DNA of 64,000 nucleotides from contig NZ_AP025503.1 in the NCBI RefSeq assembly GCF_024347575.1, positions 1,984,001 to 2,048,000 of the forward strand, written 5' to 3'. Below are positions 7,484-15,512 of the stretch, one piece after another. This DNA is from Vibrio pelagius. Its GTDB lineage: Bacteria; Pseudomonadota; Gammaproteobacteria; Enterobacterales; Vibrionaceae. The number at the start of each line of letters is the position of its first letter. Positions within the stretch are counted from its first letter, which is position 1. Below the pieces are notes generated by a model that saw only the letters and a program-made list of their open reading frames with translations, was not told the DNA's origin and searched no databases. Both the position numbers and the translations under genes were made by a program.

Positions 7484-10400
7484 TTAAACAACTTTGATTT
7501 TGTGGAACATGCGGTACAACACAGGAACCACAATCAAGGTTAATACTGTCGCAAAGCCTAGACCGAACATGATGGTAACCGCCATCGGCTTAAAGAAGAT
7601 GTCCGGTAGCAGCGGAATCATACCCAGAATGGTCGTAATCGCAGCCATACACACAGGTCTAACACGACTCAATGCGGCATCCACTACTGCGATATAAGGT
7701 TCCTTACCCGATTTCATCTCAATATCGATTTGGTCGAGCAATACAATACCGTTCTTGAGCAGCATCCCCGACAGACTCAAGAAGCCAAGCAGTGCCATAA
7801 AGCCAAACGGTGTATTGAGCGCGAGTAAGCCAGTGGTTACACCAATCAATGCCAACGGTACGGTCAACCAAACAATCAGCGGCTCTTTCACTGAGTTAAA
7901 TAGGAACACGGTGATCAAGAACATAAACAGGTAACCGAGAGGCATGGTAGTAAACAGCGACGCTTGCGCATCCGCTGAAGACTCATACTCACCACCCCAC
8001 TCGAGTGAATAACCCGGTGGAAGTTCAATCGCTTCAATCTGGGGTTGAAGGCGCTTTTGAAGCGTTGCTGCGGTCTCTTCACCCAGTAAGTCAGGGTCAG
8101 CAAACACCGTCAACATACGCTTACGGTTTTTACGAATGATAAGTGGGTCTTCCCATTGCATCTTGTAGCCTAGGGTCACTTGTTGCAACGGAATGAACTC
8201 ACTTAATGCTGGACTCCAGATCTTCATCCCTTCTATGTTTCGGATGTCGATACGCTCATCTTCTGGTAAGCGTGCCACGATAGGCATCAGTGTCGTACCA
8301 TCACGATATACGCCGATCGCTTTACCAGAAAACGACATTGCCAAGAAATCATCCACATCAGACTTAGTGATACCGTAACGACGAGCCTGACTTTCGTTAA
8401 ATTGAGGTTCAAGCACCTTAGTACGGTCGCGCCAATCGTGACGAACGTTAAATGCACCTGGATCAGCATGCATAATATCAATCACTTGAGCAGCAATTGA
8501 ACGCAGCACTGTTGGATCAGAACCTACGATACGCGCTTCAATTTTCGCACCACCACCTGGACCCAATTCAATCTGCTTTAACTTGTAGTCAATTTCAGGG
8601 AAGCTAGCGTCAACATAGTCTCTAAAGCGCTTCATTAGAGGAGCGAGTACTTCATAACTCTTCACACGTGTTGTGATTTCACCATAAGCACTGTAGCTCT
8701 TCTCTGGTGCATAGGTCAGCATGAAACGTTGCAAACCCTTACCTGCGGTTGTCGTAATATGCTCGACTTCTTCTTGCTCAGATAACCAACTCTCCAGCAC
8801 TTTTAGCTTGGTATTTGTCGCACGGATATCTGTCCCTTCTGGCATCCACACATCGACTTGGAACATAGGTGTGGTTGAAGATGGGAAGAAAGCTTGTTTC
8901 ACGAAACCGAAGCCGTAAACACTCGCACCTAAACCAATCACTAAAACGACCATGGTTAACCATGCGCGCTTCATGCAGAACTCAAGGAACTTCTTATAGA
9001 TAACAAAAACCATCCCGTTGTATGGATCTTTACCTTCGTTATCCGGATCCACCTTTTGACCTTTGAAGAACAAGTCAGCAAAGAACGGCGTGATTGAGAT
9101 TGCAGTGAACCAACTCAGCATCAATGAGATAAGAAGCACTGTAAACAAGGTGCCACAATATTCGCCCGTCGAGTCTTCTGAAAGTCCAATAGGTGCAAAG
9201 GCTGTTACCGCAATGACGGTTGCACCTAACAGAGGCCACTTAGTTTGAGTAACGATATCGGTCGCTGCCTGCATACGCGTTCGGCCTTTTTGTGTGCCTA
9301 TGAGTATGCCCTCAACCACCACGATTGCATTGTCCACCAGCATCCCAAGCGCAATCACCAGGGCCCCCAACGAGATACGTTGCAGATCGATTTTGAAGTA
9401 CTGCATAAAGATGAAGGTACCCAATACCGTCAGCAACAAAATCAATCCAATCAGCAAACCCGATCGCAAACCCATAAAGAACAGCAGAACCACGATAACG
9501 ATAGCGACCGCTTGCCCTAAACTGACCACAAAGCCACTAACCGACTTGTCTACCTCTTTCGGCTGGTTATATACCTCGGAGATATCAATACCTACAGGTT
9601 GCTGGTATTTCAGCTCGGCTAAGCGTCGGTCAAATGCTTCACCGACAGCGACCACGTTTACCCCTTGAGCAAACGAAATACCTAGGTTAAGCGCCAACTT
9701 CCCGTTGTAGCCGATGATATTGGTGGGTACTTCAATATAGCCACGCTTAACGTCAGCCACATCTTTCAAGTAGATAAGACCTTGTGCGCCGCCCTCAGTA
9801 AGAATTAAGTCTCCAAGTTGCTCAACGTTCTTAAACTCACCCGTAGGATGGATTCGAATATACTCACTACCGATACGCACCGCACCGGCATCCGACACCA
9901 CATTTTGTGTCGAAAGAAGGTTAAACACCGTGTTTGGAGAGAGTCCCAAAGAGCTGATTTTCTTCATCGAGATTTCAATGAATACTTGCTCTTGCTGCGC
10001 ACCTGAAACCGAGACCTTACTCACTCCATCCACCAGCTCTAATTCACGGCGGAGATAGTCAATATAATCGAGTAGTTCTTTATAGGAGTATCCCTCACCT
10101 GTCACAGCAAGCAAAATCCCGTAAACATCACCAAAGTCATCGATCACTTGCGGATCATTCACCCCCGGAGGAAGCTGCCCTTTGAGGTCGTTCACTTTAC
10201 GGCGCAATTCATCCCAGATCTGTGGAAGGTCATCAGGGCCGTAGTTGTTTTTCATAGTCACGGTGACCTGAGAGAGTCCTCGACTGGATATCGAGTTAAC
10301 TTCATCTACATAGGTAAGTTGTTGTATCGCTTTTTCAAGCGGGTATGTCACCTCTTCCTCAACCTGTTGCGGTGTCGCTCCCGGATAGGAAGTGACAACC

Positions 10401-10579
10401 ATCGCGTCTTTGATAGTAAATGCCGGGTCTTCTAATCGACCGAGGCCAAAGAATGCTGCAACACCCCCAATCAAGAAAATAAGTGATAGCATCCAACTGA
10501 TCACCTTATTACGAATGAAGTAAGCCGCAACTCCTGTTACTTCTTCATCGCTTTGAGGCTTGTTATTCAGTTCACTCAT
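7484..10579 (-). CDS. vexK: RND multidrug efflux permease, VexK-like
   Basis: This is the proton-driven inner-membrane pump of a tripartite efflux system, 1031 residues, in the AcrB/HAE1 superfamily. It shows the family plan: a first helix (about 28-50), a large periplasmic loop starting at FTIKDAMVVTSYPGATPQQV, a helix cluster near 350-500 with ALGMLVDNAIVVVEG, a second large loop, and a final helix cluster. Its start overlaps the stop of the adaptor gene upstream by 8 bp, so the three genes are translationally linked. Two adaptors followed by one pump, next to psp and sap genes, match the vexIJK locus I recall from Vibrio cholerae; the symbol rests on that synteny. No outer-membrane channel gene is present, so a TolC-type channel elsewhere is expected. 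Substrates are unknown. Confidence 0.88.
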   Translation of the reverse strand: MSELNNKPQSDEEVTGVAAYFIRNKVISWMLSLIFLIGGVAAFFGLGRLEDPAFTIKDAMVVTSYPGATPQQVEEEVTYPLEKAIQQLTYVDEVNSISSRGLSQVTVTMKNNYGPDDLPQIWDELRRKVNDLKGQLPPGVNDPQVIDDFGDVYGILLAVTGEGYSYKELLDYIDYLRRELELVDGVSKVSVSGAQQEQVFIEISMKKISSLGLSPNTVFNLLSTQNVVSDAGAVRIGSEYIRIHPTGEFKNVEQLGDLILTEGGAQGLIYLKDVADVKRGYIEVPTNIIGYNGKLALNLGISFAQGVNVVAVGEAFDRRLAELKYQQPVGIDISEVYNQPKEVDKSVSGFVVSLGQAVAIVIVVLLFFMGLRSGLLIGLILLLTVLGTFIFMQYFKIDLQRISLGALVIALGMLVDNAIVVVEGILIGTQKGRTRMQAATDIVTQTKWPLLGATVIAVTAFAPIGLSEDSTGEYCGTLFTVLLISLMLSWFTAISITPFFADLFFKGQKVDPDNEGKDPYNGMVFVIYKKFLEFCMKRAWLTMVVLVIGLGASVYGFGFVKQAFFPSSTTPMFQVDVWMPEGTDIRATNTKLKVLESWLSEQEEVEHITTTAGKGLQRFMLTYAPEKSYSAYGEITTRVKSYEVLAPLMKRFRDYVDASFPEIDYKLKQIELGPGGGAKIEARIVGSDPTVLRSIAAQVIDIMHADPGAFNVRHDWRDRTKVLEPQFNESQARRYGITKSDVDDFLAMSFSGKAIGVYRDGTTLMPIVARLPEDERIDIRNIEGMKIWSPALSEFIPLQQVTLGYKMQWEDPLIIRKNRKRMLTVFADPDLLGEETAATLQKRLQPQIEAIELPPGYSLEWGGEYESSADAQASLFTTMPLGYLFMFLITVFLFNSVKEPLIVWLTVPLALIGVTTGLLALNTPFGFMALLGFLSLSGMLLKNGIVLLDQIDIEMKSGKEPYIAVVDAALSRVRPVCMAAITTILGMIPLLPDIFFKPMAVTIMFGLGFATVLTLIVVPVLYRMFHKIKVV

Positions 10580-11657
10580 TGTTCGCCTCCTGAGACAATA
10601 CTTCCACTGTCATCCCATCTCTTAGCTTCGACACACCTGCTGTCACTATGGTTTGACCAATCTCTAAACCTTTAATCACCTGTAGAGTTTTTTGATTGGC
10701 TTTGCCTAAAACGATCTGTTGTTTGGTCACTGTCTTGTCATCATTCACCACCCAAACATAAGACTCTTTGTTATCTAATGGGTCACCGTCTGCGTTAAAC
10801 ACCGCTTCAATAGGGATAAGCACCCCTGCTTTTAGCTCTAAGCCGATATCGCGACCATATGAAGTCACCTCCACAGCCATACCATCAAGGATCAGATCAT
10901 CTTTTGGCATTGGTAGTGCGAGAGTCACGGTAAAAGTGCCAGTGCTCGGGTCCGGCTCTGTGGTGAACTCCTTAATTCGAGACTCATATTCATTACCGCT
11001 AGGGACACGAACCAAAGCTCGAATATCAGAGACCAGTGTCTCCGTAGGTTGATTCACATAAATACGATCAGGCAACTGAATCACCACTTCAACGTCTTCG
11101 ACACTGTGGATATTAACGATTTGTTGGCCAACCTGAATGTTCTCGAATTGGTCAACACTTACGCGAGAAATGATGCCATCTACTGGAGCACGCAGCTTAG
11201 TAAATGAGAGACGCAGTTTTGCCAGCTCCAATTCGGCATAAGCAATTTGACGTTGCGCTGCAATTTCATCAAATTGAGATTTAGCCAATAAACCTTTCTT
11301 AACCAGTGGGCTCGAACGTTTGTACTGGCTATTCACCACCGTATATCGAGCCTGCGCGTTATCAACCTCCAATTGATAATCAGTTGGATCGAGTTCGGCA
11401 ATCAAATCACCCTCTTTAACTCGCTCACCCTCTTTGACTGTTAATCGGTTAATTTCACCCGCTACGCGGAAGCTTAAGTGCGCCTTTTCAGCTGCGTTGG
11501 CAACCGCAGGGAAGTAGAGTTTGTCATGAAAATCGAGAACCTTAACTTCCATTGTTCGAACCTGAGGGACATGAATTTCAGACGTCACTTCCGGTCGTTC
11601 ACAACCGACAAGTAAAGCTAAACAAGAGAGCCCAATCGCGCTTTTAATACTCTTCAT
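10572..11657 (-). CDS. vexJ: RND efflux periplasmic adaptor lipoprotein, VexJ-like
   Basis: This is a membrane-fusion protein linking the RND pump to an outer-membrane channel. From ATG 11657 the protein begins MKSIKSAIGLSCLALLVGCE, a lipoprotein signal with lipobox LVGC. Next come the biotinyl-lipoyl half-motif (LSFRVAGEI...GDLIAELD), a helical hairpin, and a beta-barrel region (LRAPVDGIISRVSVD). An open frame extends to 11687, but ATG 11657 lies one base after the upstream stop and has a purine-rich ribosome site (GAGAGAGGG), and only this start gives a proper signal peptide. It is the second gene of the operon. Confidence 0.88.
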   Translation of the reverse strand: MKSIKSAIGLSCLALLVGCERPEVTSEIHVPQVRTMEVKVLDFHDKLYFPAVANAAEKAHLSFRVAGEINRLTVKEGERVKEGDLIAELDPTDYQLEVDNAQARYTVVNSQYKRSSPLVKKGLLAKSQFDEIAAQRQIAYAELELAKLRLSFTKLRAPVDGIISRVSVDQFENIQVGQQIVNIHSVEDVEVVIQLPDRIYVNQPTETLVSDIRALVRVPSGNEYESRIKEFTTEPDPSTGTFTVTLALPMPKDDLILDGMAVEVTSYGRDIGLELKAGVLIPIEAVFNADGDPLDNKESYVWVVNDDKTVTKQQIVLGKANQKTLQVIKGLEIGQTIVTAGVSKLRDGMTVEVLSQEANNE

Positions 11658-11658
11658 A

Positions 11659-12693
11659 TTAGAGCCCTCTCTCTTTAATCCATTCACGAACTTTTTCGCC
11701 GGGTTTCAGCTCATTAACGCCTGATGTCACGATGCGATCACCATCATTCAAGCCAGAAACGATGTGACGCTTTTCATCCGTCACTATCGCGACTTTCTCA
11801 ACAATACCGTCGTTGTTGACGCGCCATACATAGGTATCGTCGTTTTCTGTAATCATCGCCGCGGTTGGGATCTTAGTTGCAGCCCCGCGATTTGATGAGA
11901 GGAATACGTTGCCAGACATGCCCGGCAGGATACCGATGTCCGTTGGACGTTCCATTATCATAGTCACTTTGTAAGAGCCAGTTTTGGGGTCCGCTTCGGT
12001 GTCGACTTCTTGGAATGTCAACGGATAGGAATAGTCCGGAAAGGCATCAAACACCATATTCGCTTCTGTTTCAAAACCGGCTGAGTAGCGTGTGATTAAC
12101 TGATCCGGAAGCAGGAACACAACCTTCATGATTTGGTTGGTTTGAATGTTCATAATGCCCTCTTTAGCAGCCACATACTCATGATTCTCTGCAGGAATGA
12201 TGGAGATGGTGCCGTCATAAGGAGCAACGAGTTTGGTATAACGTAGGTTGGCTTTAGCTTGATCTAATACCGCTCGTGCCGAATTGTGGTTAGCTTTGGC
12301 TTGATCGTAGTCTTGCTCTGAAACAACACGGTCTTTGCGCAGCTTTTTGGCGCGCTCGAACTGAACGTCCGCCAAAAGATAGTTGGCTCGAGCTTGCTTT
12401 TCTAGTAGTTGATATTCATCGGGGTTAAGAACAGCGAGCGTGTCACCTTTAGTGACCATCTGCCCAGCAGTGACCTCAATATTTTGCAAGAGTCCTGGAA
12501 CACGAAATGCGAGGACAGCTTTATCACCGGCTTCTGTTGTGGCTGGAAAGTCGCGTTTAAAAGTGTTGTTGCCGACAGAAACGGTGAAGAGTTTGGCAGG
12601 TCGAGATTCAGGCTCGGGGACAGGAGGAAGCTCCTTACCACACCCAGACAGCCCTGCTAACGCTGTCATAAGGACAAGGGAGGCTTTATACAT
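11659..12693 (-). CDS. vexI: RND efflux periplasmic adaptor lipoprotein, VexI-like
   Basis: This is the first gene of the operon and a second, different adaptor of the membrane-fusion family. MYKASLVLMTALAGLSGCG is a lipoprotein signal with lipobox LSGC. The lipoyl half-motifs (LAFRVPGLLQNIEV...LAVLNPDEY and LRYTKLVAPYDGTIS) flank a coiled-coil hairpin at about 95-140. Two adaptors per pump are unusual; they may form a mixed ring on the pump. The terminator of the psp operon lies upstream, so the promoter should be within 12694-12795. Confidence 0.87.
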   Translation of the reverse strand: MYKASLVLMTALAGLSGCGKELPPVPEPESRPAKLFTVSVGNNTFKRDFPATTEAGDKAVLAFRVPGLLQNIEVTAGQMVTKGDTLAVLNPDEYQLLEKQARANYLLADVQFERAKKLRKDRVVSEQDYDQAKANHNSARAVLDQAKANLRYTKLVAPYDGTISIIPAENHEYVAAKEGIMNIQTNQIMKVVFLLPDQLITRYSAGFETEANMVFDAFPDYSYPLTFQEVDTEADPKTGSYKVTMIMERPTDIGILPGMSGNVFLSSNRGAATKIPTAAMITENDDTYVWRVNNDGIVEKVAIVTDEKRHIVSGLNDGDRIVTSGVNELKPGEKVREWIKERGL

Positions 12694-12795
12694 TTGAGAT
12701 CATCCATATCTATAAATATTTTATTAACATAGATTAATCACATCTAACTTACCAGTTAATGTCCGGAATTATTTTGAGAAAATATCCAAAAAAAA

Positions 12796-12828
12796 TAACG
12801 GCTTGGACGATAATCACCCAAGCCGTTA
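12796..12828 (-). terminator. Terminator of the pspABC operon
   Basis: TAACGGCTTGG pairs with CCAAGCCGTTA around an 11-base loop. On the minus strand it is followed by a run of eight T. Confidence 0.88.
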
Positions 12829-12851
12829 TAGGAAGTTAATAAGTTAACGTG

Positions 12852-13238
12852 CTACATGTTTTTAAACTCACGATTCACTTTGAAAGTATCTGATGTCACA
12901 TACGCTTCAATATTGCGCACGTCACGTTCTATCTTTTCGAAATCACTCTCTAAAGTGTTGAGTAGGAACTCTGGTGTTTGACCTTGCTCCCATGGTTTTT
13001 GCTTTAACGTGTGCTCCTGTTTTGACTTCAGTTCATCGACATAGCGTCTTGGCTGCTTTTCAATCATGAACGTCATAGCCAGATAAGCAAGAATCACTAA
13101 GAAGCTGCCGCCCAGCAAGGCTGCAGAGATAACCATAATTCTTACTAACCATACTTCTAAGCCAAAGTAATTCGCTAGGCCGGCACAAACACCTGATAAC
13201 TTGCCGTTAATAGGGTCGCGATACAGTTCTCTACTCAT
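12852..13238 (-). CDS. pspC: Phage shock protein C
   Basis: PspC is an inner-membrane sensor that works with PspB to pull PspA off PspF when the membrane is stressed. The PspC domain is clear at the N-terminus (RELYRDPINGKLSGVCAG), followed by a transmembrane helix (about 33-59 of the 128-residue protein) and a charged cytoplasmic tail. ATG 13238 overlaps the pspB stop by 8 bp and is preceded by GGAG at 10 bases; an in-frame ATG at 13268 lies deeper inside pspB and is less likely. It is the last gene of pspABC. Confidence 0.92.
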   Translation of the reverse strand: MSRELYRDPINGKLSGVCAGLANYFGLEVWLVRIMVISAALLGGSFLVILAYLAMTFMIEKQPRRYVDELKSKQEHTLKQKPWEQGQTPEFLLNTLESDFEKIERDVRNIEAYVTSDTFKVNREFKNM

Positions 13239-13464
13239 AGTTTCGTCTCCAATTTGGGGACTCCGCATCTAAGATCTTTTCTAAGGTTTTAACACGATCT
13301 TGCATCGACTCCGCTTGTTGCGAAAGGTGGTGCAACCTTTGAAGATCCGTCTCAGACAAACCGTTGCTCGACTTCTTTTTACTGCGGTAGTGCAAAAATA
13401 ACCATAGCGGAGCAACAAAAATCAGAAAGACAATCAGTGGACCAGCTATTAGAAATGATGACAT
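13231..13464 (-). CDS. pspB: Phage shock protein B
   Basis: PspB is a small inner-membrane partner of PspC, 77 residues. One N-terminal transmembrane helix (about 5-27) is followed by a basic segment (HYRSKKKSS) and a short coiled coil with leucine spacing. AGGAG precedes ATG 13464. It lies 14 bp after pspA and overlaps pspC. Confidence 0.92.
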   Translation of the reverse strand: MSSFLIAGPLIVFLIFVAPLWLFLHYRSKKKSSNGLSETDLQRLHHLSQQAESMQDRVKTLEKILDAESPNWRRNYE

Positions 13465-13478
13465 AGATAACTCCTAGG

Positions 13479-14150
13479 TTATTTATCGCGGTTTTCGACT
13501 TGCTGCTTCAGTTTCGCCAGCTCTTTTTCAATTTCATCTTGAGCTTGCAGTTCAGCAAATTCTTGATCAAGGGATTTAGCGTTACCTGTTTTAGCATACA
13601 GATCGGCTTCTGCCTCAAGTTCGTCTACTTTACGTGACATTTGCTGAAATTTCGCCATCGCCTCATCTGTTTTGCTTGAGTGAAGATGTTTTTGAACATC
13701 ACGACGATTGCTGGCAGCATTGTTACGAATCGCTAGCGCTTGTTGCTTTGCGCGCGTCTCAGCGATCTTGGTTTCAAGCTTGCCAATTTCGCTGGTTAGC
13801 TTTTCAATTGTCTCTTCAACTAGAGTTTGTTCGGTGTGAAGACTCTTGATGATGTCTTCTAGCTTTTGCTTCTCAATCAGAGCAGCTCTCGCTAAATCTT
13901 CACGCTGTTTGGTTAATGCCAGCGTTGCTTTTTGTTGCCAATCTGCAATTTGGTCTTCGATAGACTCCACCTTACGAGCCAGCTCTTTTTTGTCAGCAAT
14001 GGCTTTGGCTGAATTGGTGCGAACTTCTACCAGTGTGTCTTCCATCTCTTGGATGATAAGACGAATCATTTTTTCAGGATCTTCAGCCTTATCGAGTAAT
14101 GCGCTGATGTTTGAATTTACGATGTCTGCAAAGCGAGAAAAAATACCCAT
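13479..14150 (-). CDS. pspA: Phage shock protein A
   Basis: PspA is a peripheral membrane protein that inhibits the activator PspF in quiet cells and forms membrane-protecting oligomers under stress. The 223 residues are almost entirely alpha-helical coiled coil. The N-terminal amphipathic helix [20 protein letters not shown] and the following [14 protein letters not shown] are diagnostic of the PspA/IM30 family. AAGGAG precedes ATG 14150. Transcription should start from the sigma-54 promoter at 14245-14260 under PspF control. Confidence 0.95.
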   Translation of the reverse strand: MGIFSRFADIVNSNISALLDKAEDPEKMIRLIIQEMEDTLVEVRTNSAKAIADKKELARKVESIEDQIADWQQKATLALTKQREDLARAALIEKQKLEDIIKSLHTEQTLVEETIEKLTSEIGKLETKIAETRAKQQALAIRNNAASNRRDVQKHLHSSKTDEAMAKFQQMSRKVDELEAEADLYAKTGNAKSLDQEFAELQAQDEIEKELAKLKQQVENRDK

Positions 14151-14244
14151 AAGGAACTCCTTAAATAATCAACTTAGCCAATGGTTAAACCATTGATACT
14201 GTGCGAATGGTGTTATCACTCGCGGATAAACTTATTCTTAGTAA

Positions 14245-14260
14245 TCCAAATTGCGTGCCA
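14245..14260 (-). promoter_or_regulatory. Sigma-54 (-24/-12) promoter for pspABC
   Basis: On the minus strand the sequence reads TGGCAC, five bases, then TTGGA, which is the -24 and -12 layout. It closely resembles the Escherichia coli pspA promoter (TGGCACGCAAATTGTA). It lies 95 bp upstream of the pspA start, with the activator pspF divergent on the other side. Confidence 0.85.
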
Positions 14261-14277
14261 ATTTTATACTCATTAAA

Positions 14278-14290
14278 AATCAATAACTTA
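14278..14290. promoter_or_regulatory. IHF binding site in the psp control region
   Basis: AATCAATAACTTA matches the IHF consensus WATCAANNNNTTR at every fixed position. It lies about 20 bp upstream of the -24 element, where IHF-assisted DNA bending would bring PspF to the promoter, as is known for psp in enteric bacteria. Confidence 0.65.
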
Positions 14291-14296
14291 ATATTA

Positions 14297-14361
14297 GGTG
14301 GTGATTATAACAACAGATGCTATGATGAGATTAACCAAGTGTTGGTATTTTTCACCACCAG
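14297..14361. promoter_or_regulatory. Inverted GGTGGTGA / TCACCACC pair, candidate PspF upstream sites
   Basis: GGTGGTGA at 14297-14304 and its exact reverse complement at 14354-14361 are separated by 49 bases, upstream of the IHF site and in front of pspF. Position suits PspF enhancer sites that would also autoregulate pspF. The assignment is an inference. Confidence 0.4.
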
Positions 14362-14392
14362 CGTCACACAATCGCACTGACAAGGCTACCTA

Positions 14393-15406
14393 ATGCAGCA
14401 AAATTTAATCGGCGAGTCCCAAAGTTTTCTTACTGTTCTAGATAAAGTCTCTCAATTGGCACCAATTGAAAGACCAGTCCTCATCATTGGTGAACGCGGC
14501 ACAGGTAAAGAGTTGATTGCACAACGTCTTCATTATCTTTCCAAGCGTTGGGACCAACCGCTCATTTCACTGAACTGTTCCACATTAAGTGAAGGCTTGA
14601 TTGACTCTGAACTTTTCGGTCACGAATCAGGCTCCTTTACTGGCTCAAAGGGGCGTCATCAAGGTCGATTTGAGCGTGCTGAAGGCGGTACTTTGTTTCT
14701 CGATGAACTCGCAACCACTCCCCTAGCGGTTCAAGAAAAACTACTTCGTGTTATCGAATACGGGCAATACGAACGTGTTGGTGGTCAAAAAGCACTTAGC
14801 GCCAATGTACGATTAATTTGTGCAACCAATGCCGATTTGCCCGATATGGCAAGTAATGGGGAATTTAGAGCAGATCTATTGGATCGCTTAGCGTTCGATG
14901 TGATCACACTACCGCCACTACGAGAACGAAAAGAGGACATCATACTTCTTGCCGAATATTACGCGATTAAGATGTGCCGTGAGCTCGAGCTGGAGCTATT
15001 TGTCGGCTTCTCACCTGAAGCAAAGCAGTCGCTGATCGATTACCCGTGGCCCGGTAACGTCCGTGAACTAAAAAACGTAATTGAGCGAGCTATTTATCAG
15101 CATGGTCGCAATCCAGAGCCGATTGAATCTCTTGTATTTAATCCGTTTGAACCTGCATGGAGTGATACTCAGGCCGAAACTGACAATTCCGCACCAAGCG
15201 ACCATACTTCTATTGAGCGCAGCTTTTCTCTACCACTCGACTACAAAGCGTGGCAAGAGGAGCAAGACATCGCCCTCCTCAATCAAGCTTTGAAAACAAG
15301 TAAATATAATCAGAAGCAAGCGGCACAGCTACTTGGTCTTACCTACAACCAATTGAGAGGCATGGTGAGGAAGTATTCGATAGTCGGACAAAACAGTGAT
15401 AAATAG
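14393..15406 (+). CDS. pspF: Phage shock transcriptional activator PspF
   Basis: PspF is a sigma-54 enhancer-binding AAA+ activator of the psp operon. It has no N-terminal receiver domain, as expected, because PspA regulates it directly. Walker A is GERGTGKE at 33-40, Walker B LFLDE at 101-105, and a Fis-type helix-turn-helix is near the C-terminus (YNQKQAAQLLGLTYNQLRG). The sigma-54 contact loop reads GSFTGS (80-85) instead of the usual GAFTGA. The gene is divergent from pspA across a 242-bp control region. Confidence 0.95.
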   Translation: MQQNLIGESQSFLTVLDKVSQLAPIERPVLIIGERGTGKELIAQRLHYLSKRWDQPLISLNCSTLSEGLIDSELFGHESGSFTGSKGRHQGRFERAEGGTLFLDELATTPLAVQEKLLRVIEYGQYERVGGQKALSANVRLICATNADLPDMASNGEFRADLLDRLAFDVITLPPLRERKEDIILLAEYYAIKMCRELELELFVGFSPEAKQSLIDYPWPGNVRELKNVIERAIYQHGRNPEPIESLVFNPFEPAWSDTQAETDNSAPSDHTSIERSFSLPLDYKAWQEEQDIALLNQALKTSKYNQKQAAQLLGLTYNQLRGMVRKYSIVGQNSDK

Positions 15407-15446
15407 CTGCTAGCACAGGATTATTATTTGGAGCGCAATAAATAAA

Positions 15447-15512
15447 ATGTTAAATTATCCGGATCTTGAGGCTTCTCTTTTGCCTCGTTTCGAAAAGTAT
15501 TTCTTTTTATGA
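15447..15512 (+). CDS. Possible 21-residue leader peptide overlapping the sapA start
   Basis: ATG 15447 opens a 21-codon frame (MLNYPDLEASLLPRF, then EKYFFL) whose TGA at 15510-15512 overlaps the ATG of sapA as ATGA. sapA itself has only T-rich sequence upstream and no ribosome site, so it may be translated by coupling to this frame. A GGAG at 15430-15433 precedes ATG 15447 at a rather long spacing. This may be a coupling leader or chance; no similar peptide is known to me. Confidence 0.4.
   Translation: MLNYPDLEASLLPRFEKYFFL

Noticed and set aside
9294..9668. 124-codon plus-strand frame inside the RND pump gene
   Set aside because: It is antisense to a well-supported pump gene and has a composition rich in Thr, Ser and Ile typical of shadow frames.
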